This document shows positions 35,430 through 43,506 of a stretch of 64,000 nt of DNA, one piece after another. The position numbers and the translations under genes were made by a program. Numbering within the stretch: the first letter of the stretch is position 1; the number at the start of each line of letters is the position of its first letter. The DNA comes from Acetobacteraceae bacterium (GTDB lineage Bacteria > Pseudomonadota > Alphaproteobacteria > Acetobacterales > Acetobacteraceae). The stretch is from NCBI GenBank assembly GCA_031291725.1, contig JARLIM010000031.1, positions 1-64,000 on the forward strand, written 5' to 3'. The notes under the pieces are model-generated. The model was not told the DNA's origin. It saw only the letters and a program-made list of their open reading frames with translations, and searched no databases.

Positions 35430-36209
35430 CTACCCAACCACCGGGCACCGTCGCCGCTTGCGCGCCGCCACGGCGTAGCCGCCCAAAGCGCGTTCTGGGT
35501 CTCGGTTGGGAAGGGCAATTGTGCGGCGATAGCCTTCCCACTCTGCTGAGCCGAATTCCGCGAGGCTGCATCCGTTCTCCGCCGTATCGAGCACATCGTC
35601 GGTGTAGAGCAGGCGTGGCAGCGGTTGCACCTGCAACAGCGGCAGGCGGGTGGAGATATGCACCGGCACATGGGTGCGCGTGAGACGGAAATTGCTGAAC
35701 AGCGGACCGAACCAGCGATCCGTCTCCACAATCCCCTCATAGGCCACCATCCCACCCGGCATTGGCATGTTGGCGACATTGCGCACCAGCAGGCTCCAGT
35801 CCGACGCGGTCTGCGCGATCAACCCGCTGCCGATCTGAACAACGCCCGGCTCTGGCATTCTGGTCAGAAAGGGCGGAGCAGAGCCTGCCAGATCGGCGGG
35901 GGCGGCGCGATCAAAGGCATCAGACAAGCCCGGATACGGCTCCAACTCCACCAGTCGCCAGTCCGGCCGTGCCGCATGCGACCAGAAAATATCGTCGCCA
36001 TCCCACATCAGGCTGAAATCCAGTGGCGGGAAGACGTAATAGCCAAATGACGATGCCATCACGGCAGCATCACAAAAACGGGCCGCGCGGGTGGGAATCG
36101 TGCCACCAGCGGCACGATCGGCGCGCTGCGGTGGGCGGGCAGTGTCGATCAGACGATGAAAGCGCACCAGCGGTGTGCCGTCCGGCGGCAAAATGAGCGA
36201 GGCGGTCAT
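35430..36209 (-). CDS. Uncharacterised 259-residue protein (possibly DUF6065-like)
   Basis: I do not firmly recognise this protein. It starts MTASLILPPDGTPLVRFHRL. It then has SSFGYYVFPPLDFSLMWDGD, a pattern like the SxGWEIxxPxxFxxxW core I recall from DUF6065, FSNFRLTRTHVPVHISTRLP, and a C-terminal GYRRTIALPNRDPERALGGY. No signal peptide or membrane segment is seen. The ATG at 36209 is preferred to an in-frame start at 36239. It lies 78 nt downstream of a 44-codon gene in the same direction and may share its promoter. Confidence 0.65.
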   Translation of the reverse strand: MTASLILPPDGTPLVRFHRLIDTARPPQRADRAAGGTIPTRAARFCDAAVMASSFGYYVFPPLDFSLMWDGDDIFWSHAARPDWRLVELEPYPGLSDAFDRAAPADLAGSAPPFLTRMPEPGVVQIGSGLIAQTASDWSLLVRNVANMPMPGGMVAYEGIVETDRWFGPLFSNFRLTRTHVPVHISTRLPLLQVQPLPRLLYTDDVLDTAENGCSLAEFGSAEWEGYRRTIALPNRDPERALGGYAVAARKRRRCPVVG

Positions 36210-36243
36210 GATCAGCGGCCTTGCGGAAAGAGGAACCAAAGCC

Positions 36244-36273
36244 AGCAGTCGGCCCCATACGGGACCGGCTGCT
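36244..36273 (-). promoter_or_regulatory. Imperfect hairpin between the 44-codon gene and the downstream protein gene
   Basis: AGCAGTCGGCCCC (36244-36256) and GGGACCGGCTGCT (36261-36273) pair with two mismatches around a 4-nt loop. There is no T-run on the minus strand, so this looks like an attenuator or mRNA-processing structure rather than a full terminator. It could let the small gene be expressed more strongly than the larger one. Confidence 0.45.
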
Positions 36274-36287
36274 GCAATTTGCTGCGA

Positions 36288-36422
36288 TCAATCCGCCTGC
36301 ACTGCTTTTTCCGCCGCCTTCCGGCCGAGCTTGGCACGCGGAATGCGGAACATCGAGCCGCCGGTGTGAACCTCCGGCTGAGCCAGCGTGACAGCGATCA
36401 CGTTCGATTCCGTGTTGATCAT
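36288..36422 (-). CDS. 44-residue peptide of unknown function
   Basis: The ATG at 36422 gives MINTESNVIAVTLAQPEVHT followed by a basic segment with FRIPRAKLGRKAAEKA. GGGT precedes the start at about 10 nt. The frame is open to 36542, but that extension has no ribosome site. The length and the acidic/neutral-then-basic layout could suit a small regulatory or precursor peptide, but I know no homologue. It is followed by a hairpin and the uncharacterised 259-residue protein, and preceded by two palindromes. Confidence 0.45.
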   Translation of the reverse strand: MINTESNVIAVTLAQPEVHTGGSMFRIPRAKLGRKAAEKAVQAD

Positions 36423-36442
36423 GGAAATTGACCCTTTCTTTA

Positions 36443-36484
36443 CTGTTAACAGGAAGATTGATGAATTTTTCACGCTTGGCGTGA
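36443..36484. promoter_or_regulatory. Two perfect palindromes upstream of the 44-codon gene
   Basis: CTGTTAACAG (36443-36452) is a 10-bp perfect palindrome, and TCACGC-TTG-GCGTGA (36470-36484) is a perfect 6-bp inverted repeat with a 3-nt centre. Both lie in the AT-rich gap between the divergent 44-codon gene and the SARP-type regulator, where operators are expected. No clear sigma-70 pair was identified. Confidence 0.4.
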
Positions 36485-36672
36485 TGAAGGGATAACGCAG
36501 AAACGCGAAATGAATCGCCAAACTGCCCTTCGCCGTGAACACCCCATGCGGGGGAGGTCACGCCTTAAGATTTGCCATCAGCTGGCCAGAGTCAAGAAAT
36601 TGTTCCTAGAATCTATGCCAATTTTCCTATTTTTATCCGCCCAAGCTGTGTGGTGAAGGGAGCGGTAGCGCA

Positions 36673-38721
36673 ATGTCGATCTCTCTGCATGGACTTCGCG
36701 GATTTCGGGAAATCTCGTCTTTCGACAACAGTCTCAGCGTCAGACCCGACGGAACCATGTTGGAGGAAAGCGGCGCACGGCTGCGGTTGGGATTGTTCGG
36801 ACAGATGAGCGCCACACTCAGAGGCCGCCCCGTCCCCTTGCCGAAAGTGCGCAAAACCCGTGCATTGCTGGCCATTCTGGCACTGGCCGGTGGACGTCCG
36901 GTGCTGCGAGAGCGGATTGCTAACCTGTTGTGGAGCAAGCGAGAGCGCGAGCAGGCGCGGGCATCACTGCGGCAATGCGTGCATGAATTACAAGAATTTC
37001 TCAGCCAATGTGGGCTGTCCAAACTGCGCACCGGCCGACAGCACATGCTGCTCGACCTCGACCATTTCTGGATCGACGCTGTGGCGCTTGCTGCCGTCAA
37101 TGCCGGGCGAGCCGAATTGGTGGACCTTACCCGCAGCAGCTTTCTGGAGGATTTGGCTGGCCTGGATGAGGCGTTCGACAATTGGATCGCCTGCGAGGAG
37201 AAGCGGTTGCGTGAGGATGCCATCGCGATGGCCGGGCTGCTGCTGGACCGGCAAAGCGAGCCGAATGCAATCATCCGCGCCGCCCATCGCCTGCTGGATG
37301 TATCACCAGCCAGCGAGAACGGTTGGGCCAGACTGATTCAGGCACATCTGGACAATGGCGAACGCAGCGCCGCCGAGGACAGTTTCGCCCGCTGTACCCA
37401 CGCCCTGGTCGAGCATGCCGGACGCCTGCCGGCGGCCGAAACGGCTGCCCTGCTGCACACGCCCTCGGCACCGCCGCCCGCCGCTCTAGCGGTTGCAAGC
37501 CCCGCACTGCGTCCGCACAGCCGCAATCGCAGCCCCGGCCTATGGCTCGGCGTCGCGCGATTGCGAACGGGTGAGGATGCATTTGGCAGCATGCTGGCGG
37601 CCGACATCGCCGAAGCCGTTGCCGCCAACCTGGCCTCATTTCGTTGGCTTAACATCATCCCGCCCGCCAACATCGATGAAAATAGCGATGCAAGCTTTGC
37701 CGCTGAGGCCGACCTGATGCTCGACGGCGCGCTGCAATGCCGACACACCCCCGGTAGCGCGCCGGATATCCGCATCTCGCTGCGCCTGCTCGATCTGCGC
37801 GCCGGGGGCGAGATGGTCTGGTCACGACGATTCGAATGCAAAGCAGACGGGGCATCGTTCTGGCAGGACGATCTGGCCTGCGAAATCGCCGCCCAGGTTG
37901 AGCCGGAATTGCTGCAACACGAAGCCCGCCGCGCCGCCCGCCGTCCGGTGCTGGACGCCAGCCCGCGCGAGTTGATGCTGCGCGCAGTGCCGGCGATCTT
38001 TCGCTTGGTGGAGCCTGATTACTCCGAAGCCGGCCTGCTGCTCGCCCGTGCAGCAGCGCAGGCTCCAGACGATGCGGCGATATTGGGATGGTGGGCGAAG
38101 TGGCATTTGTTTCTGGTTGGACAAAGCTTCGCCCACGATCCGCACGGCGCCTGCCTGCGCGCGGGCGAGTTGGCCGAGCGGGCGGTGGCGCTTGATCCTG
38201 GCTGTGCGCGCGCCTTGTCGATTGCCGCGCACGTGCGAAGCTTCTTGTTGCATAAGGACATCAACGAGACCATCAGCCTGCACGAACGTGCATTGGCACT
38301 GAACCCCAGCTTACCCTTCGCCTGGGCGGTCTCCTGTCTGGCGCTTTCCTATGCCGGTCACCACACGGATGCCCTCAAACATGGTCAGCGCGCCCGCAGC
38401 CTGTCCCCCTTTGATCCACACAGCTTCTTCTTTGATGCTGCTTTGCTGGTGCCGCATTTCGCCATGCGGCAATTCGAGCAAGTGGTCACGGTCGGGCGGC
38501 GGGCGATGGCGATCAATCCGGCGATGATCGGGCCACAAAAGGGCCTGCTGTCAGCCCTCGGCCATCTCGGCCGCCGCGAGGAAGCGGCCGAATTGCTCGC
38601 CAAGATGCGACGTCAGGCCCCCAATCTGAATTTGGAACTTGCCATGCTGCGCTCCCCCCTCAGCCGGCAGGAGGACCGTGACCTCTATGAAAGCGGATTG
38701 CGTCTGGCCGGGATGGAGTAA
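36673..38721 (+). CDS. SARP-type transcriptional regulator with BTAD, TolB-like and TPR regions
   Basis: The 682-residue protein starts with a winged-helix domain (about 36-130: RLRLGLFGQMSATL, KTRALLAILALAGGRPVLRE, LRQCVHELQEFL). A BTAD-like helical domain follows (about 135-265: FLEDLAGLDEAFDNWIACEE). Then comes a TolB-N/CadC-like segment (about 290-420: IRISLRLLDLRAGGEMVWSR) and a C-terminal TPR array (about 450-670). Such soluble SARP-BTAD regulators activate nearby genes. It is divergent from the 44-codon gene. The TAA stop lies inside the left end of a palindromic element. Confidence 0.85.
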   Translation: MSISLHGLRGFREISSFDNSLSVRPDGTMLEESGARLRLGLFGQMSATLRGRPVPLPKVRKTRALLAILALAGGRPVLRERIANLLWSKREREQARASLRQCVHELQEFLSQCGLSKLRTGRQHMLLDLDHFWIDAVALAAVNAGRAELVDLTRSSFLEDLAGLDEAFDNWIACEEKRLREDAIAMAGLLLDRQSEPNAIIRAAHRLLDVSPASENGWARLIQAHLDNGERSAAEDSFARCTHALVEHAGRLPAAETAALLHTPSAPPPAALAVASPALRPHSRNRSPGLWLGVARLRTGEDAFGSMLAADIAEAVAANLASFRWLNIIPPANIDENSDASFAAEADLMLDGALQCRHTPGSAPDIRISLRLLDLRAGGEMVWSRRFECKADGASFWQDDLACEIAAQVEPELLQHEARRAARRPVLDASPRELMLRAVPAIFRLVEPDYSEAGLLLARAAAQAPDDAAILGWWAKWHLFLVGQSFAHDPHGACLRAGELAERAVALDPGCARALSIAAHVRSFLLHKDINETISLHERALALNPSLPFAWAVSCLALSYAGHHTDALKHGQRARSLSPFDPHSFFFDAALLVPHFAMRQFEQVVTVGRRAMAINPAMIGPQKGLLSALGHLGRREEAAELLAKMRRQAPNLNLELAMLRSPLSRQEDRDLYESGLRLAGME

Positions 38722-38883
38722 CAGGCTGCTGAAAAACTGTTCGCGGAGGGGCGGTGCGCCATTTTTCGTGCCAGAAAGGCCAAGGCGCCGACACGATGTA
38801 TATGCATCGTGGCAAGCCTTGAACGAATTTGGAACGGAAAAGCGCCGCCGGGCCGACCGACAGAGTTTTTCAGCAGCCTGTTA
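38719..38883. mobile_element. 165-bp palindromic MITE-like element
   Basis: Perfect 20-bp terminal inverted repeats (TAACAGGCTGCTGAAAAACT at 38719-38738 and its reverse complement at 38864-38883) flank an interior that is itself an imperfect palindrome. The centre is CACGATG-N6-CATCGTG at 38792-38811. The outer TA at both ends could be a TA target duplication, as made by IS630/mariner-type transposases. It encodes nothing. Its ends supply the stop codons of the regulator (TAA) and of the convergent YdcF gene (TTA), and the long hairpin could terminate both transcripts. I cannot name the parent IS. Confidence 0.8.
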
Positions 38884-39696
38884 TGGCGTAGGGGTGGACG
38901 CTGGGTTGTCGGCAGCCTCCACTGGCTTGTCCTCCAACGCTTCCGGTGCAGGAAACAACGCCGAGGATTGGCCGCGCAGGCGATAAACCGCCAAACCGAT
39001 CCATTCATGTGCGGCTAAGTGCAGCAGATGCAGCCGGTCGATCAGGTTGTATTGATGTGTCACCGGCCCGTGGAAGGATTTGAAGCCCACCGGATATGGC
39101 AGCAGATCCAGCCCCGCCGCACGAAAAGTGCCGACAGCGCGCGGCATGTGCATCGCCGATGTCATCAGCAGCCATGTCTCACCCGCCACCGGGTGGATCA
39201 TCCGATGGGTGAAGGCCGCATTTTCGAAGGTGGTGCGGCTCTGCGCTTCATATTGCAGCCTCGCCGGGTCTATCCCCAAAGCCGGGAACAGATCTTGCGC
39301 CACATCCGCCTCCCGCGCCCCCGCCGGGGCCGAAGGCAATGGCCCACCGGTATAGACCAGTTTTGCATCGGGATATGTGTGCGCCAGAACAGCGAATTGC
39401 AGCAATCGGTCCGCCGCGTCATTGGTCTGTGCCTGCCCGCGATCCACCGACAAAGCCGCCTCGATGGCGCCGCCCAACACCACAATGCCATCCACCTTCG
39501 CTGGGTTGGGCTGTGCCGGAAAGCGTTCTTCCAGCGGTCGTACCACCCATTCCTCCACCGGCAGCACCGCCACCAGAGCGAAGCACAGCACGGCAATTGA
39601 GATCAGGCTGCGCCCAAGCCGCAAGCGGCCAGCCCAGAGCAGCAGCACGCCCAGAACGCACAGGGCCAGCAGCCATTCACCGGGCGAGTCGATCAT
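38881..39696 (-). CDS. YdcF/ElyC-family (DUF218) membrane protein
   Basis: The 271-residue protein has two N-terminal membrane helices (about 8-24 and 30-48) and a DUF218 domain with VDGIVVLGGAIEA, LVYTGG, SRTTFENAAFT and LLMTSAMHMPRAVGTFRAAG. DUF218 proteins of the ElyC/SanA type act in envelope or lipid-carrier homeostasis. The C-terminus ends in a short Pro-rich tail whose stop codon is part of the adjoining palindromic element, so the original end may have been altered. Confidence 0.9.
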   Translation of the reverse strand: MIDSPGEWLLALCVLGVLLLWAGRLRLGRSLISIAVLCFALVAVLPVEEWVVRPLEERFPAQPNPAKVDGIVVLGGAIEAALSVDRGQAQTNDAADRLLQFAVLAHTYPDAKLVYTGGPLPSAPAGAREADVAQDLFPALGIDPARLQYEAQSRTTFENAAFTHRMIHPVAGETWLLMTSAMHMPRAVGTFRAAGLDLLPYPVGFKSFHGPVTHQYNLIDRLHLLHLAAHEWIGLAVYRLRGQSSALFPAPEALEDKPVEAADNPASTPTP

Positions 39697-39800
39697 GACG
39701 GCGTCATCAGTTCATGCGACTCACTCAAAATCGTCATTCCTTGCGTGAACCTCTGGCAGCGATGACGGGCCCCGCCACCGCCCGGCAGAGGATAGCCGCT

Positions 39801-40664
39801 TCATGCCATCAATGACAGCAGCGACGCGCCGCCCGAACTGCTGGAAGCGGTGGAAAACAGCGACAGGATCGGGTCGGAACTGTTGGACGTGCTGGCGGGC
39901 AGCATCGCCGATAGAATATTATCAGCCGAGCCCGACCCACTCAAAATCGCCAGCGCTCCAGTGGTGTCCGTCGGGGTGGTGTTGTTCTCCTCGTTGATGG
40001 CCAGATATTTCGTTACAAACTGCGCCACAAAGCTGGGCTTCTGAAAATCGGCCACATTGATCTGTGCTGACAGCATGCTGACCTGTGTGTTGAAATCCAG
40101 CGTGCCAAACTGGCTGGGCATGTTGGTGGCCACTTGCGCCACCTGAAGCAGTTTTGGATCAGACATCAACTGATCAATCGACGTGATTGAACTGATACTG
40201 CGGGTGAAATACAGCGCGCCCGCGATGCCAGGGCTGAGGCTGTCCTGCTGAGATTCAAAATTATTCGTCGCTTCCGCGTTGACAAGCGCTGCCTGATTGC
40301 TGGCCGAAGCGAAGGGGGGCGTGGCGAATTGCCCCATTGCGACGGCAAAGCGGGTCAACGCCGGATTATTGATCTGATAGGCGGTCGAGGTGGTGTCATT
40401 CGGATTTTGTGTCATCACCTGCCGCAACAGGGCGGTGTCCTGTGCGTAGGAGCTGATGCCAAACGCCTTCAGGACAATTGTCAGCGCACGATAATTATTC
40501 AGCAGCGCATCAGGCGTGGTCAGGCTGGCCGCATTCTCCAGAAAATAAGTGGCGTCCGCCTTGGTTTGCGGGTCTGTGCTCGCAAAGGCGTCCACGTATT
40601 TACCCTCATTGGCGGAAATCCGGGTGTAGGCGGGGATCGGTGGCAGAATAGTCGTGCCGGACAT
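39801..40664 (-). CDS. DUF1217 (flagellar-associated) protein
   Basis: The 287-residue protein resembles DUF1217 proteins found near alphaproteobacterial flagellar genes: KYVDAFASTDPQTKADATYF, LLNNYRALTIVLKAFGISSY, DTALLRQVMTQNPNDTTSTAYQ and FVAQFVTKYLAINEEN. Residues after about 230 are Ser/Asn-rich. The ATG at 40664 is chosen because GGAG lies 6 nt upstream; a GTG at 40676 is also in frame. It is divergent from the flagellin gene, which supports a flagellar role. Confidence 0.85.
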   Translation of the reverse strand: MSGTTILPPIPAYTRISANEGKYVDAFASTDPQTKADATYFLENAASLTTPDALLNNYRALTIVLKAFGISSYAQDTALLRQVMTQNPNDTTSTAYQINNPALTRFAVAMGQFATPPFASASNQAALVNAEATNNFESQQDSLSPGIAGALYFTRSISSITSIDQLMSDPKLLQVAQVATNMPSQFGTLDFNTQVSMLSAQINVADFQKPSFVAQFVTKYLAINEENNTTPTDTTGALAILSGSGSADNILSAMLPASTSNSSDPILSLFSTASSSSGGASLLSLMA

Positions 40665-40841
40665 CGGCAGCTCCACAAAATATCGCTGAGCTGAAAATAA
40701 TCGATATCGATAAACACTTGCTTAACGCTTTGCGGGGAAACTGACCTTGCCCAAGCGGAAAATCCTTTGGGCGCAGATCGCGTGACCAGGCCCGAGGTGG
40801 GCACCTGCGCACGCAGCGGTTTCGAAAAAGGAGTTTTCCGC

Positions 40842-42035
40842 ATGTTCTCCGTCAACACCAATCTCGGCGCTATGGCAGCGTTGCAGTCACTCAACAACAC
40901 CCAGCAGGCCTTGCAAAGCACGCAGAATCAGATTTCCACCGGCAAGTCGGTTTCGCAGGCATCGGACAATCCTGCCGTTTACTCGATTGCCCAAACCATG
41001 CAGGCCGATGTCTCCGGTCTGACAGCGGTGCAGTCCAGCTTGAATTTCGGCTCATCTGTCCTGGGCGTGGCCTCTTCTGCGCAGTCCCAGATCTCAACGG
41101 TTCTGCAAAGCCTGCTCAACACCGTCACAGCAGGCCAGCAAACCGGTATGGACCCGGCGACGATCAACAATTCGATCACCCAGATGCTGGCCAACATCAA
41201 TCAATTTGCCCAAAGCGCCACCTTCAATGGCGTGAATTTGATTGCGACAACGGGCACAGGCGTGGGGGCGACGAACTCTTCGGTGTCGGTGGTCAGCAAC
41301 GTGGCGGGCTCCACGATCACCGCCTCGAATAACGATCCCAATAACGGGGCCACCGTCACTGCATCAGACACCACGGGTCTCGGCTTGAACGGGCTAACGG
41401 TCTCCGCTGCCGCCGTGGGGCTGACTTTCACCAATGCCACTGCTCCAGCGGCCAATGACACGATCACCTTGGGCAATGGCACCACGTCTTGGACATTCAT
41501 GCTCTCGGACGGCAGCACTGCTCCGGCGGCGTTTGCCAATCCCTCCAGCTCCACGCAGATCAACTCATTCATCAATATCTCGGCCACTGATTCCAACGGT
41601 GCGGTGATGGCCAAGATCGCCACCGCGCTGCAGAGCCAGGGCTTCGGCGCCACGTTGGATAACACCGGCCAGTTGGTGATCACCGGCAACGGTGTCAGCA
41701 CCGGCAGTTCGTCTGTTTCGATCAGCGGCACCGGTGCGGCGCTGAATGCCGTATCCGGCTCTACGGCGGCCATCGACACCGTTCAGGCGGCGATCCAGCA
41801 ATTGAACGTCAACTCGTCCTATATCGGTTCAAAAAGCAATCAGATCACCGGCATGGTCAGCTTCGCCTCGTCGCTGAGCAATGCACTCACGGCCGGTATC
41901 GGTGCGTTGACCGACGCCAACATGGCGGCCGAGAGCGCTCAGCTACAATCGTTGCAGACCAAGCAATCGTTGGCGATTCAGTCACTGTCGATTGCCAACC
42001 AGCAACCGCAATCGATCATGCAGCTGTTCCGCTGA
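40842..42035 (+). CDS. Flagellin
   Basis: The 397-residue protein has the conserved flagellin N-terminus (FSVNTNLGAMAALQSLNNTQ and QISTGKSVSQASDNPAVYSI). A Ser/Thr/Asn/Gly-rich variable centre (about 140-320) follows, then the C-terminal helical domain GALTDANMAAESAQLQSLQT ending SIMQLFR. The protein has no signal peptide, as expected for type III export. AGGAG lies 8 nt before ATG 40842; the in-frame extension to 40767 is rejected. A large hairpin and flaF follow. Confidence 0.95.
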   Translation: MFSVNTNLGAMAALQSLNNTQQALQSTQNQISTGKSVSQASDNPAVYSIAQTMQADVSGLTAVQSSLNFGSSVLGVASSAQSQISTVLQSLLNTVTAGQQTGMDPATINNSITQMLANINQFAQSATFNGVNLIATTGTGVGATNSSVSVVSNVAGSTITASNNDPNNGATVTASDTTGLGLNGLTVSAAAVGLTFTNATAPAANDTITLGNGTTSWTFMLSDGSTAPAAFANPSSSTQINSFINISATDSNGAVMAKIATALQSQGFGATLDNTGQLVITGNGVSTGSSSVSISGTGAALNAVSGSTAAIDTVQAAIQQLNVNSSYIGSKSNQITGMVSFASSLSNALTAGIGALTDANMAAESAQLQSLQTKQSLAIQSLSIANQQPQSIMQLFR

Positions 42036-42073
42036 TCCATATGCCGGGGTCCAATAGCCCGGTTGGGTGATGG

Positions 42074-42120
42074 GATCTGCAATTCCGCCAGTCGCGTGTG
42101 GCTGGCGGGAATTGCAGATC
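42074..42120 (+). promoter_or_regulatory. Long stem-loop between flagellin and flaF
   Basis: GATCTGCAATTCCGCCAG (42074-42091) pairs with CTGGCGGGAATTGCAGATC (42102-42120), giving an 18-bp stem with one bulged base and a 10-nt loop, 38 nt after the flagellin stop. No T-run follows. It may protect the flagellin mRNA 3' end, limit read-through to flaF, or serve as a protein-binding site. Confidence 0.75.
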
Positions 42121-42190
42121 GTCTTCCACCGCCTTTGCGATGCGCCGAATGCCCGCGCGCCTCGCGATGCCCAATTGTGAAAGAGGGACC

Positions 42191-42622
42191 ATGCAACCGC
42201 AGAACATTTATTTGCGCACCACCGATCTTGGCGGCGCATCAGCTCGGGAAGCCGAAATCCTGGCCTTTAGTCTGTGCAACGCCCGCATGCACAACGCCGC
42301 TGACACCCCCTCGCGGATCGCCGCCTTGCATCAGAATCATCAATTATGGTCCGCCCTGGTGCGCGACCTATCGGGCGATGCCAATCAATTGCCGTTGGAA
42401 ATAAAACAGCAATTGATTGCTCTCGGCTTATGGTCGATGCGCTACGGCACCTTGGCGACGGCCCAGGATCTGCCGCTGACACCGCTGATAGCGGTCAATC
42501 GCAACATTGCCGACGGATTGAAGGGGCAGGCCACTGCGGAGGCGAAGCTGCATGCCAATACATCCCCTCTGAGCACAACGGCACCGCCTACCGCCAACAC
42601 GCGCTTGGTGGCCAGTGCCTGA
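42191..42622 (+). CDS. flaF: Flagellar biosynthesis regulator FlaF
   Basis: The 143-residue protein matches FlaF: AREAEILAFSLCNARMHNA, HQNHQLWSALVRDLSGDANQ, LPLEIKQQLIALGLWSMRYG and PLIAVNRNIADGLKGQ. FlaF supports flagellin synthesis and secretion in alphaproteobacteria, usually with FlbT opposing it. AGAGGGA precedes the ATG at 42191. No flbT gene follows in this window, which is unusual. The C-terminal 30 residues are Thr/Ala-rich and outside the conserved domain. Confidence 0.88.
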   Translation: MQPQNIYLRTTDLGGASAREAEILAFSLCNARMHNAADTPSRIAALHQNHQLWSALVRDLSGDANQLPLEIKQQLIALGLWSMRYGTLATAQDLPLTPLIAVNRNIADGLKGQATAEAKLHANTSPLSTTAPPTANTRLVASA

Positions 42623-42834
42623 CGATCAAAATTGTTGCCTATCAAAACAATACAACAGCCTTCTTTGAGCCCCCCAGCAACGCTTGCAGACGCCCCCCCC
42701 CCGCCCCGGCACGGCGACAGCCAGATTTAAGCGGTTTCATCTGATAATTTTTTGTAAAATATCAGATGATCCGCATCCCCCCCTGGCGCTGCCTGACATG
42801 CCGGGTTAGCGTTATCAAAACGGGGAAACGACGC
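42623..42834. other. Intergenic region with C10 tract and perfect inverted repeat
   Basis: This gap between flaF and the ABC permease holds ten consecutive C residues at 42693-42702. It also holds a perfect 9-bp inverted repeat, CATCTGATA (42738-42746) and TATCAGATG (42760-42768), around an AT-rich 13-nt loop. The repeat lies 66 nt before the permease start, so it could be an operator or a leader hairpin. The C-tract might slip, but it is not in a coding frame I recognise. Confidence 0.5.
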
Positions 42835-43506
42835 TTGGATTACACTTTCCATTTTGTCGATGTCTGGACAGCGCGCGATGAGTTGCTTGACGGCGCGTGG
42901 CTGACAATCAGGCTTTCGGCGGTCTCGATGATATTGAGCCTGTTGGTGGCGGTTGTGGGGGCTTTTGGGCGGACATCCGGGCCAAAATGGGTGCAGCGCC
43001 TGGTTGCTGCCTATGTGGAGTTCATCCGCAACACGCCGTTTCTGGTCCAGGTGTTCGTCATTTTCTTTGGCCTGCCCGGCATCGGCATTCGACTTGAGGC
43101 CAATACCGGTGCGTTGATTGCGATGGTGCTCAACGGCAGCGCCTACACGATTGAAATCGTGCGCGCTGGCATTGAGGCGATCTCGCACGGTCAGGTTGAA
43201 GCCGCCATCGCCCTGGGCCTGCATCGGGTGCAGGTGTTTCGCAAAGTGGTGCTGCCGCAAGCGTTACGGGCGGTTTTCGCGCCGTTGGGCAGTCAGTTCA
43301 TCCTGCTGATGCTGAACTCCTCCATCGTTTCGGTGATCTCGGCCGACGAACTCACCGCCGCCGCTCAAGACATCCAGTCGCGCACCTTCCGCAGCTTTGA
43401 GGTCTATATCGTCACGATCGGGATTTATCTGGTGCTGTCGCTGAGCTTCTCCGGCGTGTTTGCGTTGCTCAACCGGGCATTCTTCCCTCGGCTGGAAGCC
43501 CGCTGA
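42835..43506 (+). CDS. Polar amino-acid ABC transporter permease 1
   Basis: The 223-residue protein has about five membrane helices and the permease EAA loop IEAISHGQVEAAIALGLHRV followed by RKVVLPQALR. N-terminal MDYTFHFVDVWTARDELLDG is typical of HisM/HisQ-type subunits. I chose the TTG at 42835 because GGGGA lies 8 nt upstream and it gives this family N-terminus; the frame continues to 42766 without similarity. Its TGA overlaps the next ATG by 1 nt. Confidence 0.92.
   Translation: MDYTFHFVDVWTARDELLDGAWLTIRLSAVSMILSLLVAVVGAFGRTSGPKWVQRLVAAYVEFIRNTPFLVQVFVIFFGLPGIGIRLEANTGALIAMVLNGSAYTIEIVRAGIEAISHGQVEAAIALGLHRVQVFRKVVLPQALRAVFAPLGSQFILLMLNSSIVSVISADELTAAAQDIQSRTFRSFEVYIVTIGIYLVLSLSFSGVFALLNRAFFPRLEAR

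Noticed and set aside
38719-38883. Possible integron attC site
   Set aside because: The ends do not fit the RYYYAAC/GTTRRRY core rules, and there is no integrase or cassette array; a MITE fits better.
40665-40841. Possible sigma-28 flagellin promoter
   Set aside because: I could not find a TAAA...GCCGATAA-like pair with proper spacing in the gap.
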